DNA from: Caenorhabditis remanei
Taxonomy: Eukaryota; Nematoda; Chromadorea; Rhabditida; Rhabditidae
Assembly (NCBI RefSeq): GCF_010183535.1
Contig: NC_071333.1
Location: forward strand, 4,834,587-4,898,586
Length of the DNA stretch: 64,000 nt
Direction: 5' to 3'
The notes under the pieces are model-generated. The model ran no database searches. It saw only the letters and a list, made by a program, of their open reading frames with translations, and had not been told where the DNA came from. Made by a program: the position numbers and the translations under genes. Every line of letters begins with the position of its first letter. Position 1 is the first letter of the stretch. Of this stretch, positions 36,901 to 50,627 are shown piece after piece.

Positions 36901-39900
36901 GTAAATAAATGAATGAGTAACAGAACCCATAGACGGTAAGCACATGACTGTATAACAAAACCCATATACGGTAAATAAATGAATGAGTAACAGAACCCAT
37001 AGACGGTAAGCACATGACTGTATAACAAAACCCATATACGGTAAATAAATGAATGAGTAACAGAACCCATAGACGGTAAGCACATGACTGTATAACAAAG
37101 CCCATATACGGTAAATAAATGAATGAGTAACAGAACCCATAGACGGTAAGCACATGACTATCTAACAAAACCCATATACGGTAAATAAATGAATGAGTAA
37201 CAGAACCCATAGACGGTAAGCACATGACTGTATAACAAAACCCATATACGGTAAATAAATGAATGAGTAACAGAACCCATAGACGGTAAGCACATGACTA
37301 TCTAACAAAACCCATATACGGTAAATAAATGAATGAGTAATAGAACCCGTAGACGGTAAGCACATGACTGTATAACAAAACCCATATACGGTAAATAAAT
37401 GAATGAGTAACAGAACCCATAGACGGTAAGCACATGACTGTATAACAAAACCCATATACGGTAAATAAATGTATGAGTAACAGAACCCATAGACGGTAAA
37501 TAAATGAATGAGTAACAGAACCCATAGACGGTAAGCACATGACTGTATAACAAAGCCCATATACGGTAAATAAATGAATGAGTAACAGAACCCATAGACG
37601 GTAAGCACATGACTGTATAACAAAGCCCATATACGGTAAATAAATGAATGAGTAACAGAACCCATAGACGGTAAGCACATGACTGTATAACAAAACCCAT
37701 ATACGGTAAATAAATGAATGAGTAACAGAACCCATAGACGGTAAGCACATGACTGTATAACAAAGCCCATATACGGTAAATAAATGAATGAGTAACAGAA
37801 CCCATAGACGGTAAGCACATGACTGTATAACAAAACCCATATACGGTAAATAAATGAATGAGTAACAGAACCCATAGACGGTAAGCACATGACTATCTAA
37901 CAAAACCCATATACGGTAAATAAATGAATGAGTAACAGAACCCATAGACGGTAAGCACATGACTGTATAACAAAACCCATATACGGTAAATAAATGAATG
38001 AGTAACAGAACCCATAGACGGTAAGCACATGACTATATAACAAAACCCATATACGGTAAATAAATGAATGAGTAATAGAACCCATAGACGGTAAGCACAT
38101 GACTGTATAACAAAACCCATATACGGTAAATAAATGTATGAGTAACAGAACCCATAGACGGTAAGCACATGACTGTATAACAAAACCCATATACGGTAAA
38201 TAAATGTATGAGTAACAGAACCCATAGACGGTAAGCACATGACTGTATAACAAAACCCATATACGGTAAATAAATGAATGAGTAACAGAACCCATAGACG
38301 GTAAGCACATGACTGTATAACAAAACCCATATACGGTAAATAAATGAATGAGTAACCGAACCCATAGACGGTAAGCACATGACTGTATAACAAAACCCAT
38401 ATACGGTAAATAAATGAATGAGTAATAGAACCCATAGACGGTAAGCACATGACTGTATAACAAAACCCATATACGGTAAATAAATGAATGAGTAATAGAA
38501 CCCATAGACGGTAAGCACATGACTGTATAACAAAACCCATATACGGTAAATAAATGAATGAGTAACAGAACCCATAGACGGTAAGCACATGACTATCTAA
38601 CAAAACCCATATACGGTAAATAAATGAATGAGTAATAGAACCCATAGACGGTAAGCACATGACTGTATAACAAAACCCATATACGGTAAATAAATGAATG
38701 AGTAACAGAACCCATAGACGGTAAGCACATGACTATCTAACAAAACCCATATACGGTAAATAAATGAATGAGTAATAGAACCCATAGACGGTAAGCACAT
38801 GACTGTATAACAAAACCCATATACGGTAAATAAATGAATGAGTAACCGAACCCATAGACAGTAAGCACATGACTATCTAACAAAACCCATATACGGTAAA
38901 TAAATGAATGAGTAACAGAACCCATAGACGGTAAGCACATGACTGTATAACAAAACCCATATACGGTAAATAAATGAATGAGTAACAGAACCCATAGACG
39001 GTAAGCACATGACTGTATAACAAAACCCATATACGGTAAATAAATGAATGAGTAACAGAACCCATAGACGGTAAGCACATGACTGTATAACAAAGCCCAT
39101 ATACGGTAAATAAATGAATGAGTAACAGAACCCATAGACGGTAAGCACATGACTATCTAACAAAACCCATATACGGTAAATAAATGAATGAGTAACAGAA
39201 CCCATAGACGGTAAGCACATGACTGTATAACAAAACCCATATACGGTAAATAAATGAATGAGTAACAGAACCCATAGACGGTAAGCACATGACTATCTAA
39301 CAAAACCCATATACGGTAAATAAATGAATGAGTAATAGAACCCGTAGACGGTAAGCACATGACTGTATAACAAAACCCATATACGGTAAATAAATGAATG
39401 AGTAACAGAACCCATAGACGGTAAGCACATGACTGTATAACAAAACCCATATACGGTAAATAAATGTATGAGTAACAGAACCCATAGACGGTAAATAAAT
39501 GAATGAGTAACAGAACCCATAGACGGTAAGCACATGACTGTATAACAAAGCCCATATACGGTAAATAAATGAATGAGTAACAGAACCCATAGACGGTAAG
39601 CACATGACTGTATAACAAAACCCATATACGGTAAATAAATGAATGAGTAACAGAACCCATAGACGGTAAGCACATGACTGTATAACAAAGCCCATATACG
39701 GTAAATAAATGAATGAGTAACAGAACCCATAGACGGTAAGCACATGACTGTATAACAAAACCCATATACGGTAAATAAATGAATGAGTAACAGAACCCAT
39801 AGACGGTAAGCACATGACTGTATAACAAAGCCCATATACGGTAAATAAATGAATGAGTAACAGAACCCATAGACGGTAAGCACATGACTGTATAACAAAG

Positions 39901-42900
39901 CCCATATACGGTAAATAAATGAATGAGTAACAGAACCCATAGACGGTAAGCACATGACTGTATAACAAAACCCATATACGGTAAATAAATGAATGAGTAA
40001 CAGAACCCATAGACGGTAAGCACATGACTGTATAACAAAACCCATATACGGTAAATAAATGTATGAGTAACAGAACCCATAGACGGTAAGCACATGACTG
40101 TATAACAAAACCCATATACGGTAAATAAATGTATGAGTAACAGAACCCATAGACGGTAAATAAATGAATGAGTAACAGAACCCATAGACGGTAAGCACAT
40201 GACTATCTAACAAAACCCATATACGGTAAATAAATGAATGAGTAACAGAACCCATAGACGGTAAGCACATGACTGTATAACAAAGCCCATATACGGTAAA
40301 TAAATGAATGAGTAACAGAACCCATAGACGGTAAGCACATGACTGTATAACAAAACCCATATACGGTAAATAAATGAATGAGTAACAGAACCCATAGACG
40401 GTAAGCACATGACTGTATAACAAAGCCCATATACGGTAAATAAATGAATGAGTAACAGAACCCATAGACGGTAAGCACATGACTGTATAACAAAACCCAT
40501 ATACGGTAAATAAATGTATGAGTAACAGAACCCATAGACGGTAAGCACATGACTGTATAACAAAACCCATATACGGTAAATAAATGAATGAGTAACCGAA
40601 CCCATAGACAGTAAGCACATGACTATCTAACAAAACCCATATACGGTAAATAAATGAATGAGTAACAGAACCCATAGACGGTAAGCACATGACTGTATAA
40701 CAAAACCCATATACGGTAAATAAATGAATGAGTAACAGAACCCATAGACGGTAAGCACATGACTGTATAACAAAACCCATATACGGTAAATAAATGAATG
40801 AGTAACAGAACCCATAGACGGTAAGCACATGACTGTATAACAAAGCCCATATACGGTAAATAAATGAATGAGTAACAGAACCCATAGACGGTAAGCACAT
40901 GACTATCTAACAAAACCCATATACGGTGAATAAATGAATGAGTAACAGAACCCATAGACGGTAAGCACATGACTGTATAACAAAACCCATATACGGTAAA
41001 TAAATGAATGAGTAACAGAACCCATAGACGGTAAGCACATGACTATCTAACAAAACCCATATACGGTAAATAAATGAATGAGTAATAGAACCCGTAGACG
41101 GTAAGCACATGACTGTATAACAAAACCCATATACGGTAAATAAATGAATGAGTAACAGAACCCATAGACGGTAAGCACATGACTGTATAACAAAACCCAT
41201 ATACGGTAAATAAATGTATGAGTAACAGAACCCATAGACGGTAAATAAATGAATGAGTAACAGAACCCATAGACGGTAAGCACATGACTGTATAACAAAG
41301 CCCATATACGGTAAATAAATGAATGAGTAACAGAACCCATAGACGGTAAGCACATGACTGTATAACAAAACCCATATACGGTAAATAAATGAATGAGTAA
41401 CAGAACCCATAGACGGTAAGCACATGACTGTATAACAAAGCCCATATACGGTAAATAAATGAATGAGTAACAGAACCCATAGACGGTAAGCACATGACTG
41501 TATAACAAAACCCATATACGGTAAATAAATGAATGAGTAACAGAACCCATAGACGGTAAGCACATGACTGTATAACAAAGCCCATATACGGTAAATAAAT
41601 GAATGAGTAACAGAACCCATAGACGGTAAGCACATGACTGTATAACAAAGCCCATATACGGTAAATAAATGAATGAGTAACAGAACCCATAGACGGTAAG
41701 CACATGACTGTATAACAAAACCCATATACGGTAAATAAATGAATGAGTAACAGAACCCATAGACGGTAAGCACATGACTGTATAACAAAACCCATATACG
41801 GTAAATAAATGTATGAGTAACAGAACCCATAGACGGTAAGCACATGACTGTATAACAAAACCCATATACGGTAAATAAATGTATGAGTAACAGAACCCAT
41901 AGACGGTAAATAAATGAATGAGTAACAGAACCCATAGACGGTAAGCACATGACTATCTAACAAAACCCATATACGGTAAATAAATGAATGAGTAACAGAA
42001 CCCATAGACGGTAAGCACATGACTGTATAACAAAACCCATATACGGTAAATAAATGAATGAGTAACAGAACCCATAGACGGTAAGCACATGACTATATAA
42101 CAAAACCCATATACGGTAAATAAATGAATGAGTAATAGAACCCATAGACGGTAAGCACATGACTGTATAACAAAACCCATATACGGTAAATAAATGTATG
42201 AGTAACAGAACCCATAGACGGTAAGCACATGACTGTATAACAAAACCCATATACGGTAAATAAATGTATGAGTAACAGAACCCATAGACGGTAAGCACAT
42301 GACTGTATAACAAAACCCATATACGGTAAATAAATGAATGAGTAACAGAACCCATAGACGGTAAGCACATGACTGTATAACAAAACCCATATACGGTAAA
42401 TAAATGAATGAGTAACAGAACCCATAGACGGTAAGCACATGACTATCTAACAAAACCCATATACGGTAAATAAATGAATGAGTAACAGAACCCATAGACG
42501 GTAAGCACATGACTGTATAACAAAACCCATATACGGTAAATAAATGAATGAGTAACAGAACCCATAGACGGTAAGCACATGACTGTATAACAAAACCCAT
42601 ATACGGTAAATAAATGAATGAGTAACAGAACCCATAGACGGTAAGCACATGACTGTATAACAAAACCCATATACGGTAAATAAATGTATGAGTAACAGAA
42701 CCCATAGACGGTAAGCACATGACTGTATAACAAAACCCATATACGGTAAATAAATGTATGAGTAACAGAACCCATAGACGGTAAATAAATGAATGAGTAA
42801 CAGAACCCATAGACGGTAAGCACATGACTATCTAACAAAACCCATATACGGTAAATAAATGAATGAGTAACAGAACCCATAGACGGTAAGCACATGACTG

Positions 42901-45900
42901 TATAACAAAACCCATATACGGTAAATAAATGAATGAGTAACAGAACCCATAGACGGTAAGCACATGACTATATAACAAAACCCATATACGGTAAATAAAT
43001 GAATGAGTAATAGAACCCATAGACGGTAAGCACATGACTGTATAACAAAACCCATATACGGTAAATAAATGAATGAGTAACAGAACCCATAGACGGTAAG
43101 CACATGACTGTATAACAAAACCCATATACGGTAAATAAATGAATGAGTAATAGAACCCATAGACGGTAAGCACATGACTGTATAACAAAACCCATATACG
43201 GTAAATAAATGAATGAGTAACAGAACCCATAGACGGTAAATAAATGAATGAGTAACAGAACCCATAGACGGTAAGCACATGACTATCTAACAAAACCCAT
43301 ATACGGTAAATAAATGAATGAGTAACAGAACCCATAGACGGTAAGCACATGACTGTATAACAAAACCCATATACGGTAAATAAATGAATGAGTAACAGAA
43401 CCCATAGACGGTAAGCACATGACTATATAACAAAACCCATATACGGTAAATAAATGAATGAGTAATAGAACCCATAGACGGTAAGCACATGACTGTATAA
43501 CAAAACCCATATACGGTAAATAAATGAATGAGTAACAGAACCCATAGACGGTAAGCACATGACTGTATAACAAAACCCATATACGGTAAATAAATGAATG
43601 AGTAATAGAACCCATAGACGGTAAGCACATGACTGTATAACAAAACCCATATACGGTAAATAAATGAATGAGTAACAGAACCCATAGACGGTAAATAAAT
43701 GAATGAGTAACAGAACCCATAGACGGTAAGCACATGACTGTATAACAAAACCCATATACGGTAAATAAATGAATGAGTAACAGAACCCATAGACGGTAAG
43801 CACATGACTATCTAACAAAACCCATATACGGTAAATAAATGAATGAGTAACAGAACCCATAGACGGTAAGCACATGACTGTATAACAAAACCCATATACG
43901 GTAAATAAATGAATGAGTAATAGAACCCATAGACGGTAAGCACATGACTATATAACAAAACCCATATACGGTAAATAAATGAATGAGTAATAGAACCCAT
44001 AGACGGTAAGCACATGACTGTATAACAAAACCCATATACGGTAAATAAATGAATGAGTAACAGAACCCATAGACGGTAAGCACATGACTATATAACAAAA
44101 CCCATATACGGTAAATAAATGAATGAGTAATAGAACCCATAGACGGTAAGCACATGACTGTATAACAAAACCCATATACGGTAAATAAATGTATGAGTAA
44201 CAGAACCCATAGACGGTAAGCACATGACTGTATAACAAAACCCATATACGGTAAATAAATGTATGAGTAACAGAACCCATAGACGGTAAGCACATGACTG
44301 TATAACAAAACCCATATACGGTAAATAAATGAATGAGTAACAGAACCCATAGACGGTAAGCACATGACTGTATAACAAAACCCATATACGGTAAATAAAT
44401 GAATGAGTAACAGAACCCATAGACGGTAAGCACATGACTATCTAACAAAACCCATATACGGTAAATAAATGAATGAGTAACAGAACCCATAGACGGTAAG
44501 CACATGACTGTATAACAAAACCCATATACGGTAAATAAATGAATGAGTAACAGAACCCATAGACGGTAAGCACATGACTGTATAACAAAACCCATATACG
44601 GTAAATAAATGAATGAGTAACAGAACCCATAGACGGTAAGCACATGACTGTATAACAAAACCCATATACGGTAAATAAATGTATGAGTAACAGAACCCAT
44701 AGACGGTAAGCACATGACTGTATAACAAAACCCATATACGGTAAATAAATGTATGAGTAACAGAACCCATAGACGGTAAATAAATGAATGAGTAACAGAA
44801 CCCATAGACGGTAAGCACATGACTATCTAACAAAACCCATATACGGTAAATAAATGAATGAGTAACAGAACCCATAGACGGTAAGCACATGACTGTATAA
44901 CAAAACCCATATACGGTAAATAAATGAATGAGTAACAGAACCCATAGACGGTAAGCACATGACTATATAACAAAACCCATATACGGTAAATAAATGAATG
45001 AGTAATAGAACCCATAGACGGTAAGCACATGACTGTATAACAAAACCCATATACGGTAAATAAATGAATGAGTAACAGAACCCATAGACGGTAAGCACAT
45101 GACTGTATAACAAAACCCATATACGGTAAATAAATGAATGAGTAATAGAACCCATAGACGGTAAATAAATGAATGAGTAACAGAACCCATAGACGGTAAG
45201 CACATGACTGTATAACAAAACCCATATACGGTAAATAAATGAATGAGTAACAGAACCCATAGACGGTAAGCACATGACTGTATAACAAAACCCATATACG
45301 GTAAATAAATGAATGAGTAACAGAACCCATAGACGGTAAATAAATGAATGAGTAACAGAACCCATAGACGGTAAGCACATGACTGTATAACAAAGCCCAT
45401 ATACGGTAAATAAATGAATGAGTAATAGAACCCATAGACGGTAAGCACATGACTGTATAACAAAACCCATATACGGTAAATAAATGAATGAGTAACAGAA
45501 CCCATAGACGGTAAGCACATGACTGTATAACAAAGCCCATATACGGTAAATAAATGAATGAGTAACAGAACCCATAGACGGTAAGCACATGACTGTATAA
45601 CAAAGCCCATATACGGTAAATAAATGAATGAGTAATAGAACCCATAGACGGTAAGCACATGACTGTATAACAAAACCCATATACGGTAAATAAATGAATG
45701 AGTAACCGAACCCATAGACGGTAAGCACATGACTATCTAACAAAACCCATATACGGTAAATAAATGAATGAGTAACAGAACCCATAGACGGTAAGCACAT
45801 GACTATCTAACAAAACCCATATACGGTAAATAAATGAATGAGTAACAGAACCCATAGACGGTAAGCACATGACTATCTAACAAAACCCATATACGGTAAA

Positions 45901-47180
45901 TAAATGAATGAGTAACAGAACCCATAGACGGTAAGCACATGACTGTATAACAAAACCCATATACGGTAAATAAATGAATGAGTAACAGAACCCATAGACG
46001 GTAAGCACATGACTATCTAACAAAACCCATATACGGTAAATAAATGAATGAGTAATAGAACCCATAGACGGTAAGCACATGACTGTATAACAAAACCCAT
46101 ATACGGTAAATAAATGAATGAGTAACAGAACCCATAGACGGTAAGCACATGACTGTATAACAAAACCCATATACGGTAAATAAATGAATGAGTAACAGAA
46201 CCCATAGACGGTAAATAAATGAATGAGTAACAGAACCCATAGACGGTAAGCACATGACTGTATAACAAAACCCATATACGGTAAATAAATGAATGAGTAA
46301 CAAAACCCATATACGGTAAATAAATGAATGAGTAACAGAACCCATAGACGGTAAGCACATGACTATCTAACAAAACCCATATACGGTAAATAAATGAATG
46401 AGTAACAGAACCCATAGACGGTAAGCACATGACTGTCTAACAAAACCCATATACGGTAAATAAATGAATGAGTAACAGAACCCATATACGGTAAATAAAT
46501 GAATGAGTAACAAAACCCATATACGGTAAATAAATGAATGAGTAACAGAACCCATAGACGGTAAGCACATGACTGTATAACAAAACCCATATACGGTAAA
46601 TAAATGAATGAGTAACAGAACCCATATACGGTAAATAAATGAATGAGTAACAAAACCCATATACGGTAAATAAATGAATGAGTAACAGAACCCATAGACG
46701 GTAAGCACATGACTGTATAACAAAACCCATATACGGTAAATAAATGAATGAGTAACAAAACCCATATACGGTAAATAAATGAATGAGTAACAGAACCCAT
46801 AGACGGTAAGCACATGACTATCTAACAAAACCCATATACGGTAAATAAATGAATGAGTAACAGAACCCATAGACGGTAAGCACATGACTGTCTAACAAAA
46901 CCCATATACGGTAAATAAATGAATGAGTAACAGAACCCATAGACGGTAAGCACATGACTATCTAACAAAACCCATATACGGTAAATAAATGAATGAGTAA
47001 CAGAACCCATAGACGGTAAGCACATGACTGTCTAACAAAACCCATATACGGTAAATAAATGAATGAGTAACCGAACCCATAGACGGTAAGCACATGACTG
47101 TATAACAAAACCCATATACGGTAAATAAATGAATGAGTAACAGAACCCATAGACGGTAAGTAATTGAATGAGTAACAGAA
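33964..47180 (+). repeat. 70-bp satellite array, main block (~13.2 kb)
   Basis: Roughly 190 head-to-tail units. Each 70-bp unit is two related 35-bp halves that both end in CCCATA(G/T)ACG: half A begins GTAAATAAATGAATGAG, and half B begins GTAAGCACATGACT. Common variants are GTATAAC versus ATCTAAC in half B and AACAG, AACCG or AATAG in half A. Half-B deletions (A-A junctions) recur, for example near 37498, 39490, 40155, 41235 and 41900. Blocks repeat with higher-order spacings of about 1750 bp (39157 and 40907), 1995 bp (36742 and 38737; 41953 and 43948) and 455 bp (42828 and 43283). The minus strand lacks stops in all three frames over long runs (up to 535 codons), which is a composition effect, not a gene. 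Confidence 0.97.
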
Positions 47181-47600
47181 TGTACCGTATACAATCAATT
47201 ACTCATTACTGTTAACCGTCCAGGTTGCAAAAAAGGCCAAAAACTATGTTTCCTTCCTAATTTTGCGTCTTCCAGAATCGGCCCATCAAATTGTTTCTAT
47301 ATCTTTGTAATTCACTTCGGTTGTATCAGTGGCTCTTTGCCCTTCATCTCGAATCAAATAAATAAATAAACTTAGGATTCTGTTAATCATTCATGTACTT
47401 ACCGTATATGGGTTTTGTGAAATAGTAATTTGCTTACCATCTTTACGTTCTGTTACTGTTCCAATGTACTTACCGTTTATGGGTTCATTGGTGTTCTCTC
47501 TTCTTTTCTCTCTCTCTCTCTCACTTTTTCACTCTCTTTCTTTTTTTCATAAAACCGGAAATATACTTGATGAACTTTGAAAATCTCCAATTTTCTTCTC
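47181..47600. repeat. Satellite edge with inverted degenerate units
   Basis: At 47390-47490 two satellite-like units occur in reverse orientation (CATGTACTTACCGTATATGG and GTACTTACCGTTTATGGG). Just before them, 47165-47215 is a short inverted repeat of the array end (AATTGAATGAGTAACAG / ACTCATTACTGTTA). An AATAAATAAATAAA tail lies near 47357. A TC-rich microsatellite follows at 47497-47535. Confidence 0.65.
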
Positions 47601-49100
47601 TCCCTCAAGGCTGTAAGCCTATGAATAATTCATTCCATTTGTTTGAATTGAATTCCTTCTTCCCCCAAAATATCTAACTAAGCTCCGTCTTTGCTCGGTA
47701 TAAAAACAGTAGCGAGGGCCTATGCTTTATCTTTCAATAAAGTGTTTTATTCTCGCAGCCAGATTGTGTACCAACTGTTTTATTGAAGCTCTGGAGGTGG
47801 TTATAGGGTTTCGAAACTTTGCTGTTTGTGTTTGAGGAATTTTGATTGTCAAAAAGTAAAGTTGTTTCACCGCGCTCATGAGCCTTAGCTTATCAATTCT
47901 AATTTGATATACACCTGAAAACTGCGCTGATAATGTTTTCGCTCAAAAAATCTTGAACTGATTTGGTGAGCTATCAAACACAACCGGCAAAATTTCAAAA
48001 TTATTATCCATAGATTTTATTAATGACGATGAGAGCAATGATGAACGTGATGAAGATGAGAGCGAGAAGAATGACAACAATCCATTTGAGCCTGTAAAGT
48101 GGGTATTATTACTCAAAAATTCCTTCAAACTATTCATAAATTAGTTTTACGCTTCTTTCCTGCTACCTGGTCAATAGGCCCATAACTATAACTATCTTTC
48201 CTTACCCCTCTTTATCTTTCTGTTATACCTCCCGTTGACTAATATTCCTGGTTGTGGTGTAAGTGGCCTGCCCTTCGTCAAATAAATCATTCATTCAAAC
48301 TCACCAGAGGCAGCGGCCGCAAGAAGGATTTGTTCCGACTTGATGATTGTTCACAGAAGCAATAGAATTCTGAAAAATGAACTTCAGAAATAAACAACAA
48401 AATGATACACCAGTCTTGTTTTATTACTCTCTTGCTAGTATTTGATTGTTGAATCAATTAAGTGGTATTAGTCTATTCAAGAAAATCCAATTTAGAATGT
48501 TTTCAGCGTATTTTCATTAAAATGTTTTAAGTTACCTTATTCTCGAACTCCGGATGATCTGCCATGATTTTTGAGAAAAAAAAAGCAACGGAATGAATAT
48601 GGGAATAGAAGTTGCTGCACGTGTTTGAAAAGGCAATTGAAAGAAATCGACTTCTGCTTTCAGAGGGCGTGGCCTAACAACCAAAAGCTGTATCCACTAA
48701 AAAAGTAAAAATACTTCCAAACGTCACATATATGAAAAGCGGATTACGCGACATTTGAAATAACACGCGAGCCATTTCTCAACATCACAAATGACTAATT
48801 ATAAGAATGCTCTAGGGAGGGATGGAGAGAGAACAATGTGTAGACAGACAATACGTCAGAAATAATTTTCTGATTTCAATGTGATGTTTGGAACAAAATG
48901 AGTTTCTAGTTTGGAATTAAAAAATACATAAAGATAGTAATATTCAGAACGGAACGTTGCAGTAAACAAGGAATAATGTTTTTGTAGTCGACAACTACTC
49001 GAACGAGACCTTATATAATAAATGTGTCTTCATCAATAGATGTGTTTATATTTTTCTAAGACATCATGATAATGCGCGTATATTACATGTGTGCTACTAA
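47600..49100. other. Intergenic; possible regulatory fragment, no gene supported
   Basis: At 47698-47745 a TATAAAAA followed by CAATAAAGTG and CT-rich flanks resembles a retroelement LTR core, but no ends could be defined. An acidic exon-like frame at about 48016-48095 (INDDESNDERDEDESEK) follows a TATCCATAG acceptor. It cannot be connected to other exons. 48100-49100 shows nothing recognisable. Confidence 0.3.
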
Positions 49101-49104
49101 CAAA

Positions 49105-49275
49105 GGTGTGTTTCAATCACAGTATTTACGGTAGTCATCGTCTACGGTGTCATGCATTTGTATACTCACTGTCACATTCACATACTCTTTGTCGCACAGC
49201 TCTAGTGGATCAACTAAAACGGAAATTTGAAAAAAATATATAACGAACTCTAATGTGATAATTTTTTTTCGTTTT
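49105..49275 (+). pseudogene. Duplicated terminal exon (TM exon) with a frameshift
   Basis: About 165 bp closely matching 50193-50350. Its frame starts CVSITVFTVVIVYGVM like the downstream copy, then shifts because CATGCATTTG replaces CATGCTTTTT, and ends early. It is therefore a dead duplicate of the last, membrane-spanning exon. Confidence 0.65.
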
Positions 49276-49639
49276 TGTTTTAAGTGATAAAAATGTTTAT
49301 GAGTTTTTGGTTGTAATTATCAAATTACAGATGCCAGGAGAAAAAAAAAATTCGAAAAATGCTTCATGTGCGTCCGGAAAAATTTATTTTTTATCTCAAT
49401 TTTCAAAGAAAATGTTGAAAGTAGGTACACAATCACAAATTTTCAAACGCCTTTAAAAAAAAAAAGTTTTTTCTTTTTGTTGATATCAGTTTTTTCGCAG
49501 CAAAAATAATAAAGAGAAAAATTGATGAAAAAAACAAATGTTTTGAAAGATATTTTTCTGAAAAAAACCAATATCTGAAAATTGAGTTCTAGTCAACGGG
49601 CTGCAAACAGCAGAACTTCAGGGGAAGATACTGTCGTGA

Positions 49640-50317
49640 TGATAGTGTTGTGGTTAAATTGTCAAGGTGTCAAACTTTCTCCGTCCACGTTCGTGTAGTT
49701 TCAAGCATGTATTCGGGACGCGTGCTCAGAGGAAGTGTTTATGTCAAAATATTTCCTGTCTGATTAGAAAACTTTGTAGAATTGTCGAAGTGTACGATAT
49801 GATTGACGATCACAGAAAAACAGAGCTAATTGACAAGTGTGTGGTTCACACTTGGAAATACGGACGGGAGCAAAGAGATGTGAGCTCATATTGGGCTTAA
49901 TAGAAGATGGAAGCCAAAATGCATTATAAAAATTGTTTAGAACCGTACGATGGCAACAATAGTTCCGCTTATCACACGTCTGTTTGATTTGAAAAGCAAA
50001 ATACATCGAGTGAAATTGCCGTTAAAGATGACGATGGGACTTTGGAAGTTTTTCTGCCGTTATAATTGGACGAACAAACTGTTCCCGAGGAAAAAAAAAG
50101 TACTCTTTTCAAGAATCTTGTCCTCCATTCAAAACTTCAGAGCATGATTTATATCTTTGCCCGGTACAGATTTCCTGCTTTATTTGTGTTAAGGTGTGCT
50201 TCAATCACAGTATTTATGGTAGTCATCGTCTACGGAGTCATGCTTTTTATACTCACTGTCACATTCACATACTCTTTGTCGCACAGCTCTAGTGGATCAA
50301 TTAAAACGGAAATTTGA
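49640..50317 (+). pseudogene. Broken gene for a C-terminally membrane-anchored protein
   Basis: One frame runs from about 49913 to the stop at 50315-50317, interrupted by TGA (49985-49987) and TAA (50063-50065). Around the stops the sequence still reads like protein (SSEIAVKDDDGTLEVFLPL, LDEQTVPEEKK). The end is a hydrophobic helix (ITVFMVVIVYGVMLFILTVT) and a short Ser-rich tail, suggesting a type I or tail-anchored membrane protein. Upstream, 49645-49760 and 49740-49900 hold further protein-like segments in different frames. No family was recognised. An intron hiding one stop cannot be excluded, but no good donor/acceptor pair was seen. Confidence 0.5.
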
Positions 50318-50356
50318 AAAAAATATAACGAACTCTAATGTGATAATTTTTTTTTA

Positions 50357-50374
50357 CCCCCCCCCCCCCCCCCC
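50357..50374. repeat. Homopolymer C18 tract
   Basis: Eighteen consecutive C bases (G on the minus strand). Long G tracts are candidate G-quadruplex sites and mutational hot spots in nematodes. Confidence 0.95.
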
Positions 50375-50627
50375 AATATGTTTTAGTGTCACGGACATTC
50401 ACTAATCTTGAGAAAATTTTTTTATAAGTCACGTTTTATTAGAGAGCCATAATAAAAAAACAAGGAATAAAAAAATTGATCACAAAACGTTTTTGGAGAG
50501 ATAATCGGTACAATTCGGTACACCCTTTTCAATAAATGATAAGAATGCCTTAGATGACACTTGATGATGATGTAGAATGAAAATATATATAGTGAATATA
50601 TATAGTGCGTGTTGGAAAGAAGATGCT

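Noticed and set aside
37900..46300. CRISPR-like regular repeats
   Set aside because: There are no unique spacers. The whole 70-bp unit repeats and the genome is clearly animal.
13182..47198. Dozens of long minus-strand frames (60-535 codons) of repetitive Leu/Tyr/Ser-rich peptide
   Set aside because: They are the 70-bp satellite read in rotating frames. All three frames lack stops, there is no splice or start context, and the frames begin and end wherever a unit variant creates a stop.
47690..47830. Possible LTR core (TATAAAAA, then AATAAA)
   Set aside because: No TG...CA ends, target duplication or second copy could be defined. It is mentioned only in the intergenic entry.
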